A DNA stretch of 64,000 nt from Saccharum officinarum. Lineage: Eukaryota; Streptophyta; Magnoliopsida; Poales; Poaceae. Position 1 is the stretch's first letter; each line of letters starts with the position of its first letter. The stretch covers positions 66,107,737 through 66,171,736 of the forward strand of contig CM036170.1 in assembly GCA_020631735.1 (NCBI GenBank). The letters are read 5' to 3'. Positions 23,102 through 34,562 of this stretch are shown one piece after another. Made by a program: the position numbers and the translations under genes. Below the pieces are notes generated by a model. It searched no databases and had not been told where the DNA came from. It saw only the letters and a list, made by a program, of their open reading frames with translations.

Positions 23102-23627
23102 TGTTGGAATGATCTCTCCACCGAGTGGCCCAATGGCCACTTGGGCCCTTGGTCACGCGCCCTGATCGGGGGCGCCCAACCCTAAATGGTTGATGGGCCC
23201 CCGTCACACTGCGCTATAAAAATAGGTGGGGGCCAGCGGCTCTACCTACGAGGTTCGCCTGAGCCGCACTCCCCACCAACAAACCCTAATCCCGATCTAA
23301 GAGAGGGGCGCAGCCAGTGACGGGAAACGCCATCGACCGCGCCGCCACTGCATCTCCGACTCCACTGCACCGCCGATCTCCACTGCATCACACTCCCCTT
23401 CCCCGACCACCGCTGCCCGTGTGCAGAGCATCATCAACGAACCAGCGATGGCCTTCTCCGGATCGGGATCGAACTCCAACACCGCACCCACCGATGGTTT
23501 GCACCATGTCTCTCCTACCCTCCCTATCTCTCTCGGTTAGTAGATTATATATTAGGATCTTCATGCGTACTCGAAATACTTGTGTACCCCACTGGATCTA
23601 TGTCCTAATGGTGCTATCACTCTAACA
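23102..23627 (+). repeat. Copia LTR, 526 bp
   Basis: Bounded by TG and CA directly after the polypurine tract. It contains a TATA box (TATAAAAATA, 23215-23224) and a GC-rich leader. As it follows RNase H and the polypurine tract it is the 3' LTR. Confidence 0.82.
23215..23224 (+). promoter_or_regulatory. TATA box of the Copia LTR
   Basis: TATAAAAATA about 110 bp into the LTR, followed by GGTGGGGGCC and a CCGCACT-rich leader. Confidence 0.55.
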
Positions 23628-25029
23628 GCATGCTCACCCGAGCCCACCACTCGCGCTGCGCCCTAGACTCATTGCCCAAGCTGCGCCCTAGCTCTGCCTA
23701 CATTGGACCCGAAGCTACGCCACGCCTCCAACCTCACCACCAAAACATCATCCCTGAGCGTTGCGCCCTTGAGCTCCGGCCACTTGCTCCGAAGCTTTGC
23801 CATGCCCTCGAGCTCGTCTCTAGAGCTCCATCGTGCCCTCGAGCTCCACACACCTTCGCCACTCACGAAGCTCTCTAGGGCGCCGCGCCCCTGAGCGCTT
23901 GCCCATGCCCTCGAGGAAGAAGTTGATTCGATCAATTTTGTCCATTTTGAAGGAGTGAGCTAAACCTGGATGGAGAGGGAATATTCCCTCGTGGATTGAA
24001 CCCAGCCCTCCTGGCCCCTAAATCAAACACATTGAAAAATAGGTTCAATCCAACATAACCCCTTTCAACCCCAAAAGCAAAGACATGCTTATTTACTGGC
24101 GGATCAAAGAAAAGGGTTGAATAGTTACTTAAAAGTATATTTTCGTACTTATAATTGTTTTTTAAAACAAATATAGATATGTATTGTAAGTACCAAATAC
24201 AAGTAGAATTGAACTATTATCCATCCCATCCCATATCTGATGATTTTGTTAGATATATCCAATCAATATCCGACTAACATTTTAATTTGAACATTATACA
24301 TTATATAAGGACTAACATGCAAATCGTTATAATCATGAACAAGAGTAGCTACTCAACCTGAATTTTGCTGTTGACACCCCCCACCCCCAACCCAACCCCA
24401 TCCCCACCCACAGACACACGCTAGATATGAATTAGAATCCTTAATCCTTTGTTAGTCCCTTATTAAATTAGAATCAAAGATCAAATGTTTAGGATCACTA
24501 TACATTGGCACACACGCCAAAGACGTATGGATCGATATTTTTTAGATGAAATGCAAAAGATGGAGTGATCGAATTAGTGTAACATATAATATATATGGGC
24601 CTTGCTTTTACTCAGTATTGGAAGAAATACTCGTGACCGATATTATTTGCATCCGACTCATTACGTATTAGGCGTCTCACCGTAGCACCGTACCCTCTTT
24701 ATGGAATGAGAAGTGTGAAAGAAAACAACAAGGCGTCTGCCGCCCGCGCTGCTCCACTTGTCGTGACGAGTCGGCAACTCTGTGCCTGTCGCCTGCTGCA
24801 GCAAGCAATTGGCGTACCCAAGAACCGCCAGATCAGGCCAGGGCCAGGACCGCTCGCCACTGTTGTCGTACCAGCAGCTCGCAGCAGTGGCCAGTGCGGC
24901 CTTGGGTGCCGGGGTGGCCGTGGGCCCCGCGGTCCGCCTGCGCTGCCCATGCAGAAAACCCTGTCGCGTTGCCCATCAACAAGACGGTGGCCAGCCGGTC
25001 GCAGACCGCCGCGCGACGAAGATTGCCAA
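23628..25029. other. Intergenic, no recognised gene
   Basis: GC-rich to 23900 with overlapping low-complexity frames on both strands, then AT-rich to 24650. A GC-rich patch at 24720-25020 is open on both strands, but neither frame has a recognisable domain. Confidence 0.4.
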
Positions 25030-25237
25030 AATTCAGTCCAGTATTTTGTTTGTATTTGATAATAATTGTTTAATCCTTGACTAATTATGTTTAAAACGTT
25101 TGTCTCGTAAAGTACAACCAAACTGTATAATTAATTTTTGATTTTATCTACATTTACTACTACATGTATCACAAGTTTAATGTGACATGAAATCTTCTTT
25201 TTGCATAGTGCATTTCTCAGGTAACTAAAACACAGCC
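25030..25237. mobile_element. Grass GTTTAG-type MITE, partial
   Basis: Carries the family core (GACTAATTATGTTTAAAACG, TCTCGTAAAGTACAACC, TTTGATTTTATCTACATTTA) and the right end CTAAAACACAGCC at 25225-25237. The left end is degraded. Confidence 0.65.
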
Positions 25238-25449
25238 ACTGTGGGAAGTGCCGCCGTCCGCCGCGGCGCAGGCTCGGCGCCGGCGCCCAGCGCCCAGCGC
25301 CGCCGACGCTCCACTCCGATTCCCCGAACGCCGAAGCTGGCCAGGTAGCAGCGCGTTCGGAAACACGTTGCTCTACTCGTACACAGCTGCACACATGTCG
25401 AGCATGGGCGCATGGCATCAACCCTCCAGACAGCTATAATAATCAGCTA

Positions 25450-25695
25450 GGGCTCAATTTAGATCCAGAAAATTTTGCAAAAAAAAACAGTAGATTCCCT
25501 GTCACATCGAATCTTTGGACGCATGCATGAAGCATTAAATATAGATAAAAAATAAAACTAATTACACAGTTTAAACGAAATGGACGAGACGAATCTTTTA
25601 AGCCTAATTAGACCATGATTGGACAATATTTGTCAAATAACAACGAAAAAGCTACAGTGTTGTTTTTGCAAAAAATTTTGCATCTAAACCAGCCC
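25450..25695. mobile_element. Grass GTTTAG-type MITE, complete
   Basis: From GGGCTCAATTTAG to CTAAACCAGCCC (246 bp), with the family core ACGAGACGAATCTTTTAAGC and CTACAGTG. It directly adjoins the LINE fragment. Confidence 0.78.
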
Positions 25696-25699
25696 TAGG

Positions 25700-27910
25700 T
25701 CTTTTGGAACCTAATAAAAGAAGATATGATGACTCTTTTTATGGATTTTCATTGTAGATCACTACCACTAAATTGCCTTAACTTTGGAACTATAATCTTG
25801 TTACCTAAAAAGAAGAATGCGAAAGTGATTCAACAATACAAACATATTTGTTTGTTGAATGTTTCTTTCAAAATCTTTACTAAAGTCGCAACCAATAGAT
25901 TGTCTACCATAGCCCAAAAGATAATTAGACCAACTCATACGCCCTTTCTCCCATGAAGAAATATCATGGAGGGTGCAATAATACTTCACGAAACATTACA
26001 TGAACTTTATTCAAAAAAACAGGATGGGGTCATTTTTAAAATAGACTTTCAAAAGGCATGTGATAAGGTGAAATGGAGCTTTGTACAACAAACGTTAATG
26101 ATGAAAGGGTTTTCACAAAAATGGTGCTCATGGGTGGAAAATTTTACTCAGGGGGCAATGTTAATATTAAAGTTAATGATCAGTTAGGCTCCTACTTCCA
26201 GACAAAAAAAGGCTTATGACAAGGTGATCCCATGTCGCCAATACTATTTAATACAGTGGCGGACATACTAGCCATACTCATTGCCAGAGCAACGGAAGCA
26301 GGACAGGTGGAAGGGGTCATTCCTAATCTAATTCAAGATGGTATGTCTATTCTTCAATATGCGGATGACGCAGCCATTTTTATGAGCCACGATGTTGAAA
26401 AGGCGATACATATGAAATTAATACTTGCCACCTTTGAACAACTATCAGGGCTTAAAATAAATTTTCACAAAAATGAAATCTTTTGTTTTGGCTAAGCCAA
26501 AGAGCATGAAGTGTTCTATTCGCAGTTGTTTGGGTGTGAGATTGGTAAGTACCCTTTTCGTTACCTTGGATTATCCATGAACACTAGAAAACTAAACAAC
26601 AAAGATTGGAAAGACAATTGAGAACAGAATTGAAAGAGGCTTAGTGGATGGAAAGGCAAAATGCTCTCGGTAGGGGGTCGATTGGTTTTGATAAACTTGG
26701 TGCTGTCTAGTTTACTGATGTTTATGATGTCCTTTTTTGAACTACCGAGAGGCGTACTAGAAAAAATAGATTGCTTCAGATCACGATTTTATTGGCAAAA
26801 CGACTAGCATAAACGGAAATATAGATTAGCCAAATGGAAAATCTTATGTCAACCGAAATCTCAGGGCGGTTTAGGTATACAGAATCTGGATACACAAAAC
26901 AAGTGTTTGCTAAGTAAATGGCTTTTCAAGTTATTGAATGAAGATGGCATATGGCAAGAACTTTTGAGGAACAAGTACATCAAAGATAAGACTCTAGGGA
27001 GCTGTGTCAAAAAACCAACAGACTCTCATTTCTGGAAATGTTTAATGAATATCAAAGACACTTTTATGGGCTTTAGTTCGTTTAAAGTGAAAGATAGGAC
27101 GCAAACCAGGTTCTAGATAGACAATTGGTTGCGAAATAAACCTCTTAAAGATAGATTTCCTGCGTTGTTTGACATTGTAAGAAGAAAACAAGACTCTGTG
27201 GGGGCACAAGTACTTAGTTCATCTCCACTAAATATTTCTTTTCGTTGGAACTTAGTGGGGGTGAATCTAAGGGACTGCCATAGGGTTGTTGCTTCTTTAC
27301 ATGATATTAACTTACTAAAGGAAAGGGATGTCTTTGTCTGGGATCTAAATACATTTGGGAGTTTTACTGTTAAATCCATGTATGCTGCGTTAATTAACAA
27401 TGGGGTTAGAGTGTCACAAGATATATGACAAATTAAAATTCCTATGAAAATTAAAGTCTTTTTGTGGTATCTAAAAAAGGGGTGATTTTAACTAAGGATA
27501 ACCTGGCCAGACGAAACTGGAACGGTGATAGAAAGTGCTGTTTCTGTCATTTGCCAGAAACCATTTACCATCTTTTTTTAGAGTGTTTTTATGCCAAATT
27601 CTTGTGGCGCGTTGTACATATACTTTTTGGAATATCGCCCTCCCCTAGATATAGATGATCTTTTTAATAGGTGGTCAAAAACGGCTAACAAAAAAAGTAT
27701 AATTCATTGTTATTAATAGCATCTTCTACGCTTTGTTGGGCAGTCTGGATAACAAGAAACGAGGTGCTTTCTGACAAATGTAGACCAAAATCTTTTTTGC
27801 AGGTTCTTTTCAGAAGAACGCACTGGCTTCGGCAATAAGCAAGTCTGCAGCGGCATGATGACCTACATGATTAGTTGACCCTAGTCGAACAACATCTAGA
27901 GATGTCTGCT
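25700..27910 (+). pseudogene. LINE reverse transcriptase (RVT_1 plus zf-RVT), broken
   Basis: Successive fragments in different frames give the order of an L1-type plant LINE ORF2: fingers (NFGTIILLPKKKNA with LLNVSFKIFTKV), palm A (DGVIFKIDFQKACDKVKW), the segment before palm C (MSPILFNTVADILA), the catalytic block YADDAAIF (about 26356-26379), thumb (LKINFHKNEIFCFG), and the C-terminal zinc motif CCFCHLPETIYHLFLEC (about 27537-27587). At least five in-frame stops or shifts separate them. The endonuclease half is absent. Non-functional. Confidence 0.9.
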
Positions 27911-27919
27911 TTGCAATTC

Positions 27920-28168
27920 TTTGGGGCTGTTTAGTTGGCAAAATTTTTGGCGAAACGCTACTGTAGCAGTTTCGTTGTTATTTGGTAAATATTGTCCAAT
28001 CATGGTCTAATTAGGCTTAAAAGATTTGTCTCGTCCATTTTCGTCTAAACTGTGTAATTAGTTTTATTTTTTATCTATATTTAATGTTTCATGCATGTGT
28101 TTAAAGATTCGATGTGACGGGGAATCTGAAAATTTTGGCAAAATTTTTGGCATCTAAACGGTGCCTTT
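27920..28168. mobile_element. MITE (GTTTAG type) nested in the LINE
   Basis: Element 27923-28165 begins GGGGCTGTTTAG and ends CTAAACGGTGCC, flanked by TTT at 27920-27922 and 28166-28168. The LINE sequence resumes on the other side. Confidence 0.82.
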
Positions 28169-28340
28169 GTTCCAATGGATGACTGTCAACTAGGCGTATT
28201 GGTCATGTTTAGTCAAAGCTTTATTATCGTTTCAGTTATTCAATTGTTTGGATGTAAACTGGTTTTATTTGCAGTCTGTGTGTGCGACTCTGGACGGAAC
28301 TTTGTAATAATTAGGCTGATTCTATCCGTGGACAGATGAA

Positions 28341-28570
28341 GGGTGTGTTTAGTTCCGTGAAAAGGTGTAAAAAAAGTATTATAGCACGTTTTGGCTTTAT
28401 TTGGTAAATAGTGTCCAATCATTGACTAATTAGGTTCAAAACGTTCGTCTCGCAAAGTACAACCAAGCTGTACAATTAGTTTTTGATTTCATCTATATTT
28501 AGTACTCCATGTATGTATCGCAAGTTTGATGTGACGGATAATCTTTTGTTTGCAGTATTTTTTTTTAGGA
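28341..28570. mobile_element. MITE (GTTTAG type), right end lost
   Basis: Starts GGGTGTGTTTAGTTCC and carries the family core (CGTCTCGCAAAGTACAACC, TTTGATGTGACGG); similarity stops after TTTTTTTTAGGAAG. Confidence 0.68.
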
Positions 28571-28799
28571 AGGCATGATATGCTGCATCCTGACATGCGC
28601 TGACGAGCGTACGGAGTCTACAGGGGAAAAGTCATGCGGCTGCCACTGTCATGTCAGTGCTCCTTTTTAAAAAATCAAACCGGGACATACAGTACACAGG
28701 AGTAGTACTTGATTGTTGATACTCCAACAGTCCTACCTGAGCGTCAAAGCAAACCGAACATGTCACTTGCACATAAATAAAGGATCTTAAAACGATGTG

Positions 28800-29107
28800 C
28801 GTAATGCGCATTTTAACGGGAATCGTTGGCAGATTGTACTACAGTATGTAGCAAAATTGGCTGGCATCCCTCGCTACTCAACGGACAGCAAGCACCAGCC
28901 ATGGAAAATACTAAGCGAATGGAATGGAATTGTTTAGAATAGCGGCCTGCCCTACAGCTACAGTCTGTGGGCGAGACCATTGCAATGCAATTGCATTGGA
29001 CCTTAGCCTCTGCCCGGTTTGCTGCGACCTCGGCATGGTTGAGAAGCATTCTTGCTGTCTTGGCCAATGGAAGCAACCAAAATGGTGTTAGATCCTCCTC
29101 CTATTAT
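28800..29107 (-). other. Probable 3' UTR of the ULT gene
   Basis: Follows the stop codon on the minus strand and is non-repetitive, in contrast to the MITE at 28341-28570 beyond it. No clear poly-A signal was identified. Confidence 0.45.
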
Positions 29108-32100
29108 TTATTCCTTGGAGTTGCGGTAGAAGTCGATGCAGGTCTGGCAGTCGCAGTCCTTGAAGCGGCAGGTCTCGCACCCGAAGCAGACGCACTTCAT
29201 GCAGCCGGTGCAGGACGGTGCGCGGGAGCAGCCTCGCAGGACCTTACGGCTTGCACGCTCCTCTTCGTCGTCGCAGGAGACCCTGGCGGGGAAGAAAATA
29301 ACATAAGCCCTCGATTAGTTACTCAACTTTAGACCAAATTTTACTACGTAAAAAGAAGATTCTTCATCACATCAAAATATCGGCACATGTATAGAGTACT
29401 AAATTTAGATAAAATCAAAAACTAATTGCACAGTTTTGTTGTACTTTGCGACGAATATTTTGAGCCTAATTAATCAATGTTTGGACAATTATTACAAAAT
29501 AAAAACAAAATGCTACAGTGATTTGGCCATCCCCAAATTAGAGAACTAAACAAGACCTTAGTTCCCAAAAGGTTTTCTAAAAAGTGCACAGTAGCCGTCA
29601 CATCGAATCTTTGAACGCATACCTGAGGCATTAAATATAGATAAAAAAAATAACTAATTGTACAGTTTGTCTATAAATATCAAGACAAATCTTAGTCTAG
29701 TTAATCCATGGTTGAATAAATTTTGCTAAATAACAACGAAAGTGCTATAGGAATTTTTCCCAAAAAATTTTGGATCTAACCACGGGCTAAGTGCCAGATG
29801 AATCAAGTAGTACTATATACTATATAGCAGTATAGCACACAGCAAAATACACTGGACAAAGCAAGCATTATTCTATTACTTCTTCTGCACTTCTCCCATA
29901 TCTTAGGGTCTGATTCTTTGTTGTGTTCATGCAATTTTATCCTTGTTTGGCTATAGAAAAAGAATTATAAAGTGTCTCTTGTAACTTGTCCTTTTTTGTT
30001 AACAGTTGCTTGTGCAAGATTGTTATGCCTGAAAATTTCTAAAGAATCTGAAATATAGCAACTCCCTCTCTTCTGAATAATGGGCAGCACCATACAGTTC
30101 TGTACACAAGAACTGCCCGCCAGATACGCTTGGTAAATTTTTCTGCCTGATCCCTGCAGGCAAGCCGAGGGATGCAGCACTAAAGCGTAAATACCGTTCC
30201 GGTACTGGCCGAAACGGCCGGAATGTCTCGTACCAGTTTGAGACCGGCATAGACAAGGCAGTATCCCGTACCGGCCAGAATCCCGGCTAGTTCCGCTCGT
30301 TCCGGGTGAGATCTTCCGTTTCTTGGTTTCGGTACCGCCCTGGCACAGCATCTCTTGCAAAGTGTACTGACTCCTTTCAGATCTGTCGTCTTGTGCTCCT
30401 GTGCTCCTGCTAGGCTGCCACGCACTCCCTTCAGCAAATGAGCAAAGGCAAAGGGCCTACTTTTTCTCTCCTTGCGTTTAGTACTCCGAACTCCGTAGTA
30501 TGTAGTACGGAGTATAATGCAGGACTGTAGTCTATATACTACTCCAAACACCTGAACCTCCTATTGTAGTTACATTAGTATTTTGTTTTAGGCTGGTTTC
30601 TTCCGATCCACGGCTCCCATGCTTGTATTAGAATACATGCTTATATCATGCACATGTTATTATTAATTCTAAATATATTTGTTGTTTTATTTATTTATTT
30701 CCAGAATGGTACACCGATATTACCCGGTACCGAAACGTTTCACTCCAATGAGCAAACCGAAATAGCTACCGAAACAGTATTGACAAGTAAGCTAATGCCA
30801 CTCAGGCCTTATTTAGTTCCAGGAGCGTAAAGTTTTGAGGTGTCGCATCGAATGTTTCACGGGATGTCGGAAGATGTGTTTGGATACTAATAAAAAAACT
30901 AATTTCAGAACTCGAGTATAAACTGTAAGACGAATTTATTAAAACAAATTAATCCGTCATTAGCACATGTTTACTATAGCACGACATTGTCTAGTCACGA
31001 ACTAATTAGGCTCAAAAAATTCGTCTCATAAAATACAAGCAATCTGTGCAATTAGTTATTTTTTTAGTCTACATTTAATACTCCATGCATGTGTCCAAAC
31101 ATCGAATGTGATAGGGTGCAAGGGGTGTTTAGTTCTCACCCAAAAAAATTTCACCCCATCGCATCGAACGTTCGGACACATGCATGGAGTACTAAATATA
31201 GACGAAAAAAAATTAATTACACAGTTTGGTAGAAAACCAGGAGACGAATCTTTTAAGCATAATTAATCCATGATTAGACTTAAGTGCTACAGTAACACTT
31301 GCGCTAATGACGTCTTAATTAGGCTTAATAAATTCGTCTCGCGGTTTCCAGGCGAGTTATGTAATTAGTTGTTTTTATTAATATCCGAAAACCCCTTCCG
31401 ACATCTCATAAAATATCCGATGTGACACCTAAAAACTGTTTACCTACCAACTAAACATCCCCTAAAGTTTTGAGGAGTAACTAAACAAGCCACTGCGGTG
31501 CCCAGTGGCAGGAACCTGCAGAGGTATGATAATATTTTCGGCCAGAAACTTGTGGACGGCAACAGTTCACAGATTGTACTAGAGCCGTGCAGTTTCTAGT
31601 TTCTACGTACTACAGTAGGAAACTGACAGCCATCTCTTCAGTACGCTACAGTTATACCAGTGCTCTGCTACCACAACGGACATTACCAACAATGTGCAAT
31701 TTTTGGACGTAGTTGATATGCATCAACCACTTGCCTTGGTAGAGCCAGGAGTTGGACTTGTTTGCTGTCACTATTCTAGTGGACAAAATAGGACGTTTCA
31801 GCAGCTAAAGCTTAAAGGGAGTGGATGCCTAAAGGAAGGTGCGAAGCAAAGAGTCCCTTAGTTCTTATCGGTATACTAAGCTCTTGTTTAGTTTCCAAAA
31901 ACTTTCCCAAAAAATACTCTTTGGACGTATGCATAGAGTATTAAATATAGATAAAAAAATAACTAATTATACAGTTTGTCTATAAATGTCGAGACGAATC
32001 TTTTAAACCTAGTTAGTCCATGGTTGGACAAATTTTACCAAATAACAACGAAAATGCTACAGGAATTTTTCTAAAAAAAATTCACAATCTAAACACGGGC

Positions 32101-34562
32101 TAAACAGTAAACACAAAGAGAGCAGAAAAGCTTAGATTGATGACTAACTGGAACTCTGGAAGTCTCCTCGCAATTGTAGTAAATGGTACCAGTCCGTAGC
32201 TTGATTTGAAATAAACATTAAAAGCAAACAAACTAATAGTACGAGAACGACAAAAGTCCACAATAGCTGAGATGAATCTAAAACGTAAGCATTGATTATT
32301 ACCACAAAAGGTTCAGAATTAATGGCACAGTGGACAAAAGTGTAAACACATACCTATCAGTTGTTAAATCTGCGCATTTCCAGTTAACTTTGGCAAGAGC
32401 ATCATGGTAAACACGGCACTCTTCTTTTGACCGGAGCCGAAACCTCCTCTCCTTGCCACATCTTGTGCAGCAGATGAACTCATCACGGTGAGATGGACGT
32501 CCATTACGACCTTTGTGAGAACCATTGCCGGATTTGTGCGCCAAGTAGTAGTATTTGAGCAGAGCTGTCTTTGACAGTGGCACCTTTTCTCCCTGAACCA
32601 TTACCCAGACAGTGTTCCTCCACTTTCCAGCTGTCTCCTTTCCAGAATGCTTCTCAAAGGCAGCAGGTGTCAGCTTGTCTGCAATTTCAAGTTATAAATT
32701 ACACCGTTATCCTGAATCATCATGAAAGTGAGCTATCAGTACACAATGTTGTGCTCACTAGATGATTAAACAAATGTTATCTCCATAGTTGCAACATGAT
32801 CAAATGCCCTAGAAATGTACTGACATAACAACTACCTCCAAACACTGTTTACTATACAACAACACTAAAAACTAGGTCCGGTATAACGACAACATAAAGT
32901 GCCAGAAAGTTTTTATTAGAAGATATACCCGCAGTCTTAAGAGTCCACATTCATATAAAACAAGAACCATTTGAAGTTTCATGATCTGTGATGTTACTCG
33001 AGCCAAGCAGCTCTTAAACAAAGTTAACTATCCTAAAAAACTGGGTGCCTGATTACTCCACCGAGGAGTACTGCAGTGTATGTAGCCCCAGATCGATACA
33101 CATCTCATAGAAGGCTGCAGGTTGCCGGCATTAGGAACTGCATATTTCGAATCCAGAGCCTACCCCATTTGTTAAATCCCACATATATATCTAGATTTCA
33201 TAAACAAACCCTGAATTTTGGAATATATGGCAAGCCATACCGTGGTTGCTATGCCCATGCTTCGATCTCATTGACATATTACCATCACTATGATTGCCAG
33301 CCACAAAAAGAGAAGGGTGCCAAATCAAATGAGAATTGACTTGCACATCTGAGTAGAGAATTGTTGCCTCGACCATTAGGCTCCAAAAGAAACAAAAGTG
33401 CCTTCTCAAACAATTTAGGTTCAATGCAAAAACTCGGATTCAGACCATCCAATGTATATGGTAACACTTATGCTATCTATGTCAACATGTCACCTACAAT
33501 ACTCTAGACACACACTGAGATACAGACATTGCAGATTAGAAGAGACGCACAATGAGATACAGACACTGCAGATTAGAAGTAGAAAATATCATCTACAATA
33601 TCAGAGATGAACTATTAAGGCCACCAGGTATTAGCACAGAGCAGAGACAAGGTTGTCTTTACAACTCACTCGTAGCAAACAAGTATCCGATGTTAAGATC
33701 AAAAGGGCCACTTCCACTTTATCTACAAAAAGAAAGCAGCATGCAACTCCAAACGAGAACAGGTGCTAATCCATGCAAACGAAAGCCTGAACATGAACAG
33801 AGACGTTACAATTTGTTGCACTGCTGTGATGGACACCACGACTGAACAGAGGGCAAATCCCACGACCACCAGCATGCAAAAAGGGCACACAGAATGAATC
33901 GACGTGCATTAGGTATCAAGGACAAAATGCTTGCATGTGCTAGTACTAGAGGGGTGTGCCGAGACAACAACATGAAAGGTCAGTTATGCCGAATGAATGA
34001 TAGAAGTGATATTAATTACTCCCAGGGGTAGAGCATGACCACCAACCCAACAAGTTTGGCCCATCCTAACATTCAGATTGCAGAAAAGGCATTGGCAAAA
34101 ATCAACAGGCAACAGACATGAGATAGGCCAGAGCAGGGATGCATGGGATGCAGCATGGTGCCAAGCACTAGAAGCAGGCCATGCCGAGCACAAGAAGCGC
34201 CGTGGCGCGTGCACTGGCATTGCATGCATGTTCATCTGCGGGGCCAAGACATCGTGACCGATCAAACACCATACGCCTACGCGCATCGATGCACGGACAT
34301 GAAATCAAGAGCGAAGAGACAAGCAAAGGGATGGAAGTGGTGGCTGGCACGGACCTTCGCGGCAGCCGGGCGTGCACTCGCAGTTGATCTCCAGGTCGCC
34401 GGACGCGCAGACGCGAAGGCGGCCGACGGCGTCGCCGTAGCGGTGGCTGGTGCATCCGCACGTCACCTCGACGAAGTCCTCCCCCCAGCGCACCCCGCTC
34501 ACCTCCCGCAGCTCCTCCTCGCTGAACAGCCCCGCGCCGGCAACTCCGTTCGCCGCGGCCAT
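29108..34562 (-). CDS. ULT1-like: ULTRAPETALA-type SAND-domain regulator, three exons, 235 aa
   Basis: Exons 34562-34355, 32678-32354 and 29282-29108 join in phase (GT donors and AG acceptors at each junction) into 235 residues, against 237 for Arabidopsis ULT1. Exon 1 carries VEVTCGCTSHRYGDAV and LEINCECTPGC; exon 2 DKLTPAAFEKHSGKETA and GEKVPLSKTALLKYYY, completing the SAND region (about residues 18-118), then HRDEFICCTRCGKERRFRLR; exon 3 a cysteine-rich tail with 11 cysteines in residues 196-226. All follow ULT1/ULT2 order. The known family role is a plant-specific nuclear trithorax-group factor that opposes Polycomb silencing and limits meristem size. The start is MAAANG because it aligns with the family N-terminus; an in-frame ATG at 34676 would add 38 unusual residues. 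No stop or shift is seen. DNA or histone-modifier binding by this copy is inferred. Confidence 0.93.
29307..29557. mobile_element. MITE (GTTTAG type) in ULT intron 2
   Basis: Ends GCCCTCGATTAGTT and AACTAAACAAGACC with the core CATGTATAGAGTACTAAAT and TGAGCCTAATTAATCAATG. Confidence 0.72.
29556..29787. mobile_element. MITE (GTTTAG type) directly abutting the previous one
   Basis: Left end CCTTAGTTCCC shares bases with the right end of the preceding element; right end ATCTAACCACGGGC, followed by TAA. Confidence 0.7.
30805..31120. mobile_element. MITE (GTTTAG type, GTCGCATCGAATG subfamily)
   Basis: Starts GCCTTATTTAGTTCC; carries the inner GGATGTCGGAAG segment whose complement CTTCCGACATCTC occurs in the neighbouring element. 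Confidence 0.65.
31122..31462. mobile_element. MITE (GTTTAG type), second of an adjacent pair
   Basis: Starts GGGGTGTTTAGTTC and ends CTAAACATCCCC, then TAA. Its left half matches one subfamily and its right half the complement of the start of the preceding copy, so a recombinant or nested origin is likely. Confidence 0.65.
31877..32103. mobile_element. MITE (GTTTAG type) with TAA target duplication
   Basis: Element 31880-32100 from GCTCTTGTTTAG to CTAAACACGGGC, flanked by TAA at 31877-31879 and 32101-32103. Confidence 0.8.
32679..34354 (-). other. ULT intron 1 (1676 bp)
   Basis: Donor GTCCGTGCC after GCGAAG; acceptor TTGCAG before ACAAGCTG. Apart from short AT-rich stretches no transposon was recognised. 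Plus-strand open frames here (33076-33339, 33552-33845, 34143-34715) have no family signature; the last is antisense to exon 1. Confidence 0.8.

Larger units (their letters stand above)
22703..23627 (+). mobile_element. 3' end of a second Copia element, truncated at the Sirevirus
   Basis: In order: the end of an RNase H reading frame (22703-22906), a short spacer, a polypurine tract AAGGGGGAGA (23091-23100) and an LTR of 526 bp (23102-23627) starting TGTTGGAATGATC and ending CTCTAACA. The rest of this element is absent from the window: the sequence at the far side of the Sirevirus (before 10276) is unrelated. Confidence 0.85.
25697..28340 (+). mobile_element. LINE (non-LTR retrotransposon) fragment, decayed
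   Basis: 5'-truncated element with reverse transcriptase and C-terminal zinc-knuckle remains in plus orientation, interrupted at 27923-28165 by a MITE with a TTT target duplication. Coding similarity fades after about 27900; the tail to 28340 is probably its 3' end. No poly-A or target duplication is visible because another MITE begins at 28341. Confidence 0.82.
29283..32353 (-). other. ULT intron 2 (3071 bp), loaded with MITEs
   Basis: Donor GTATGTG follows the split AGG codon; acceptor CCGCCAG precedes GGTCTCCTGC. It holds five GTTTAG-type MITEs (29307-29557, 29556-29787, 30805-31120, 31122-31462, 31880-32100) and a GC-rich block at 30180-30330 with CCGGTAC-type motifs. Confidence 0.85.

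Noticed and set aside
24699..25121. 140-codon minus-strand frame with Arg/Pro-rich content
   Set aside because: Overlaps a similar plus-strand frame in a GC-rich patch and extends into a MITE; no domain recognised.
30023..30551. Minus-strand frames of 77-131 codons in ULT intron 2
   Set aside because: Inside a spliced-out segment between verified exons and built on a CCGGTAC-rich repeat; no protein similarity.
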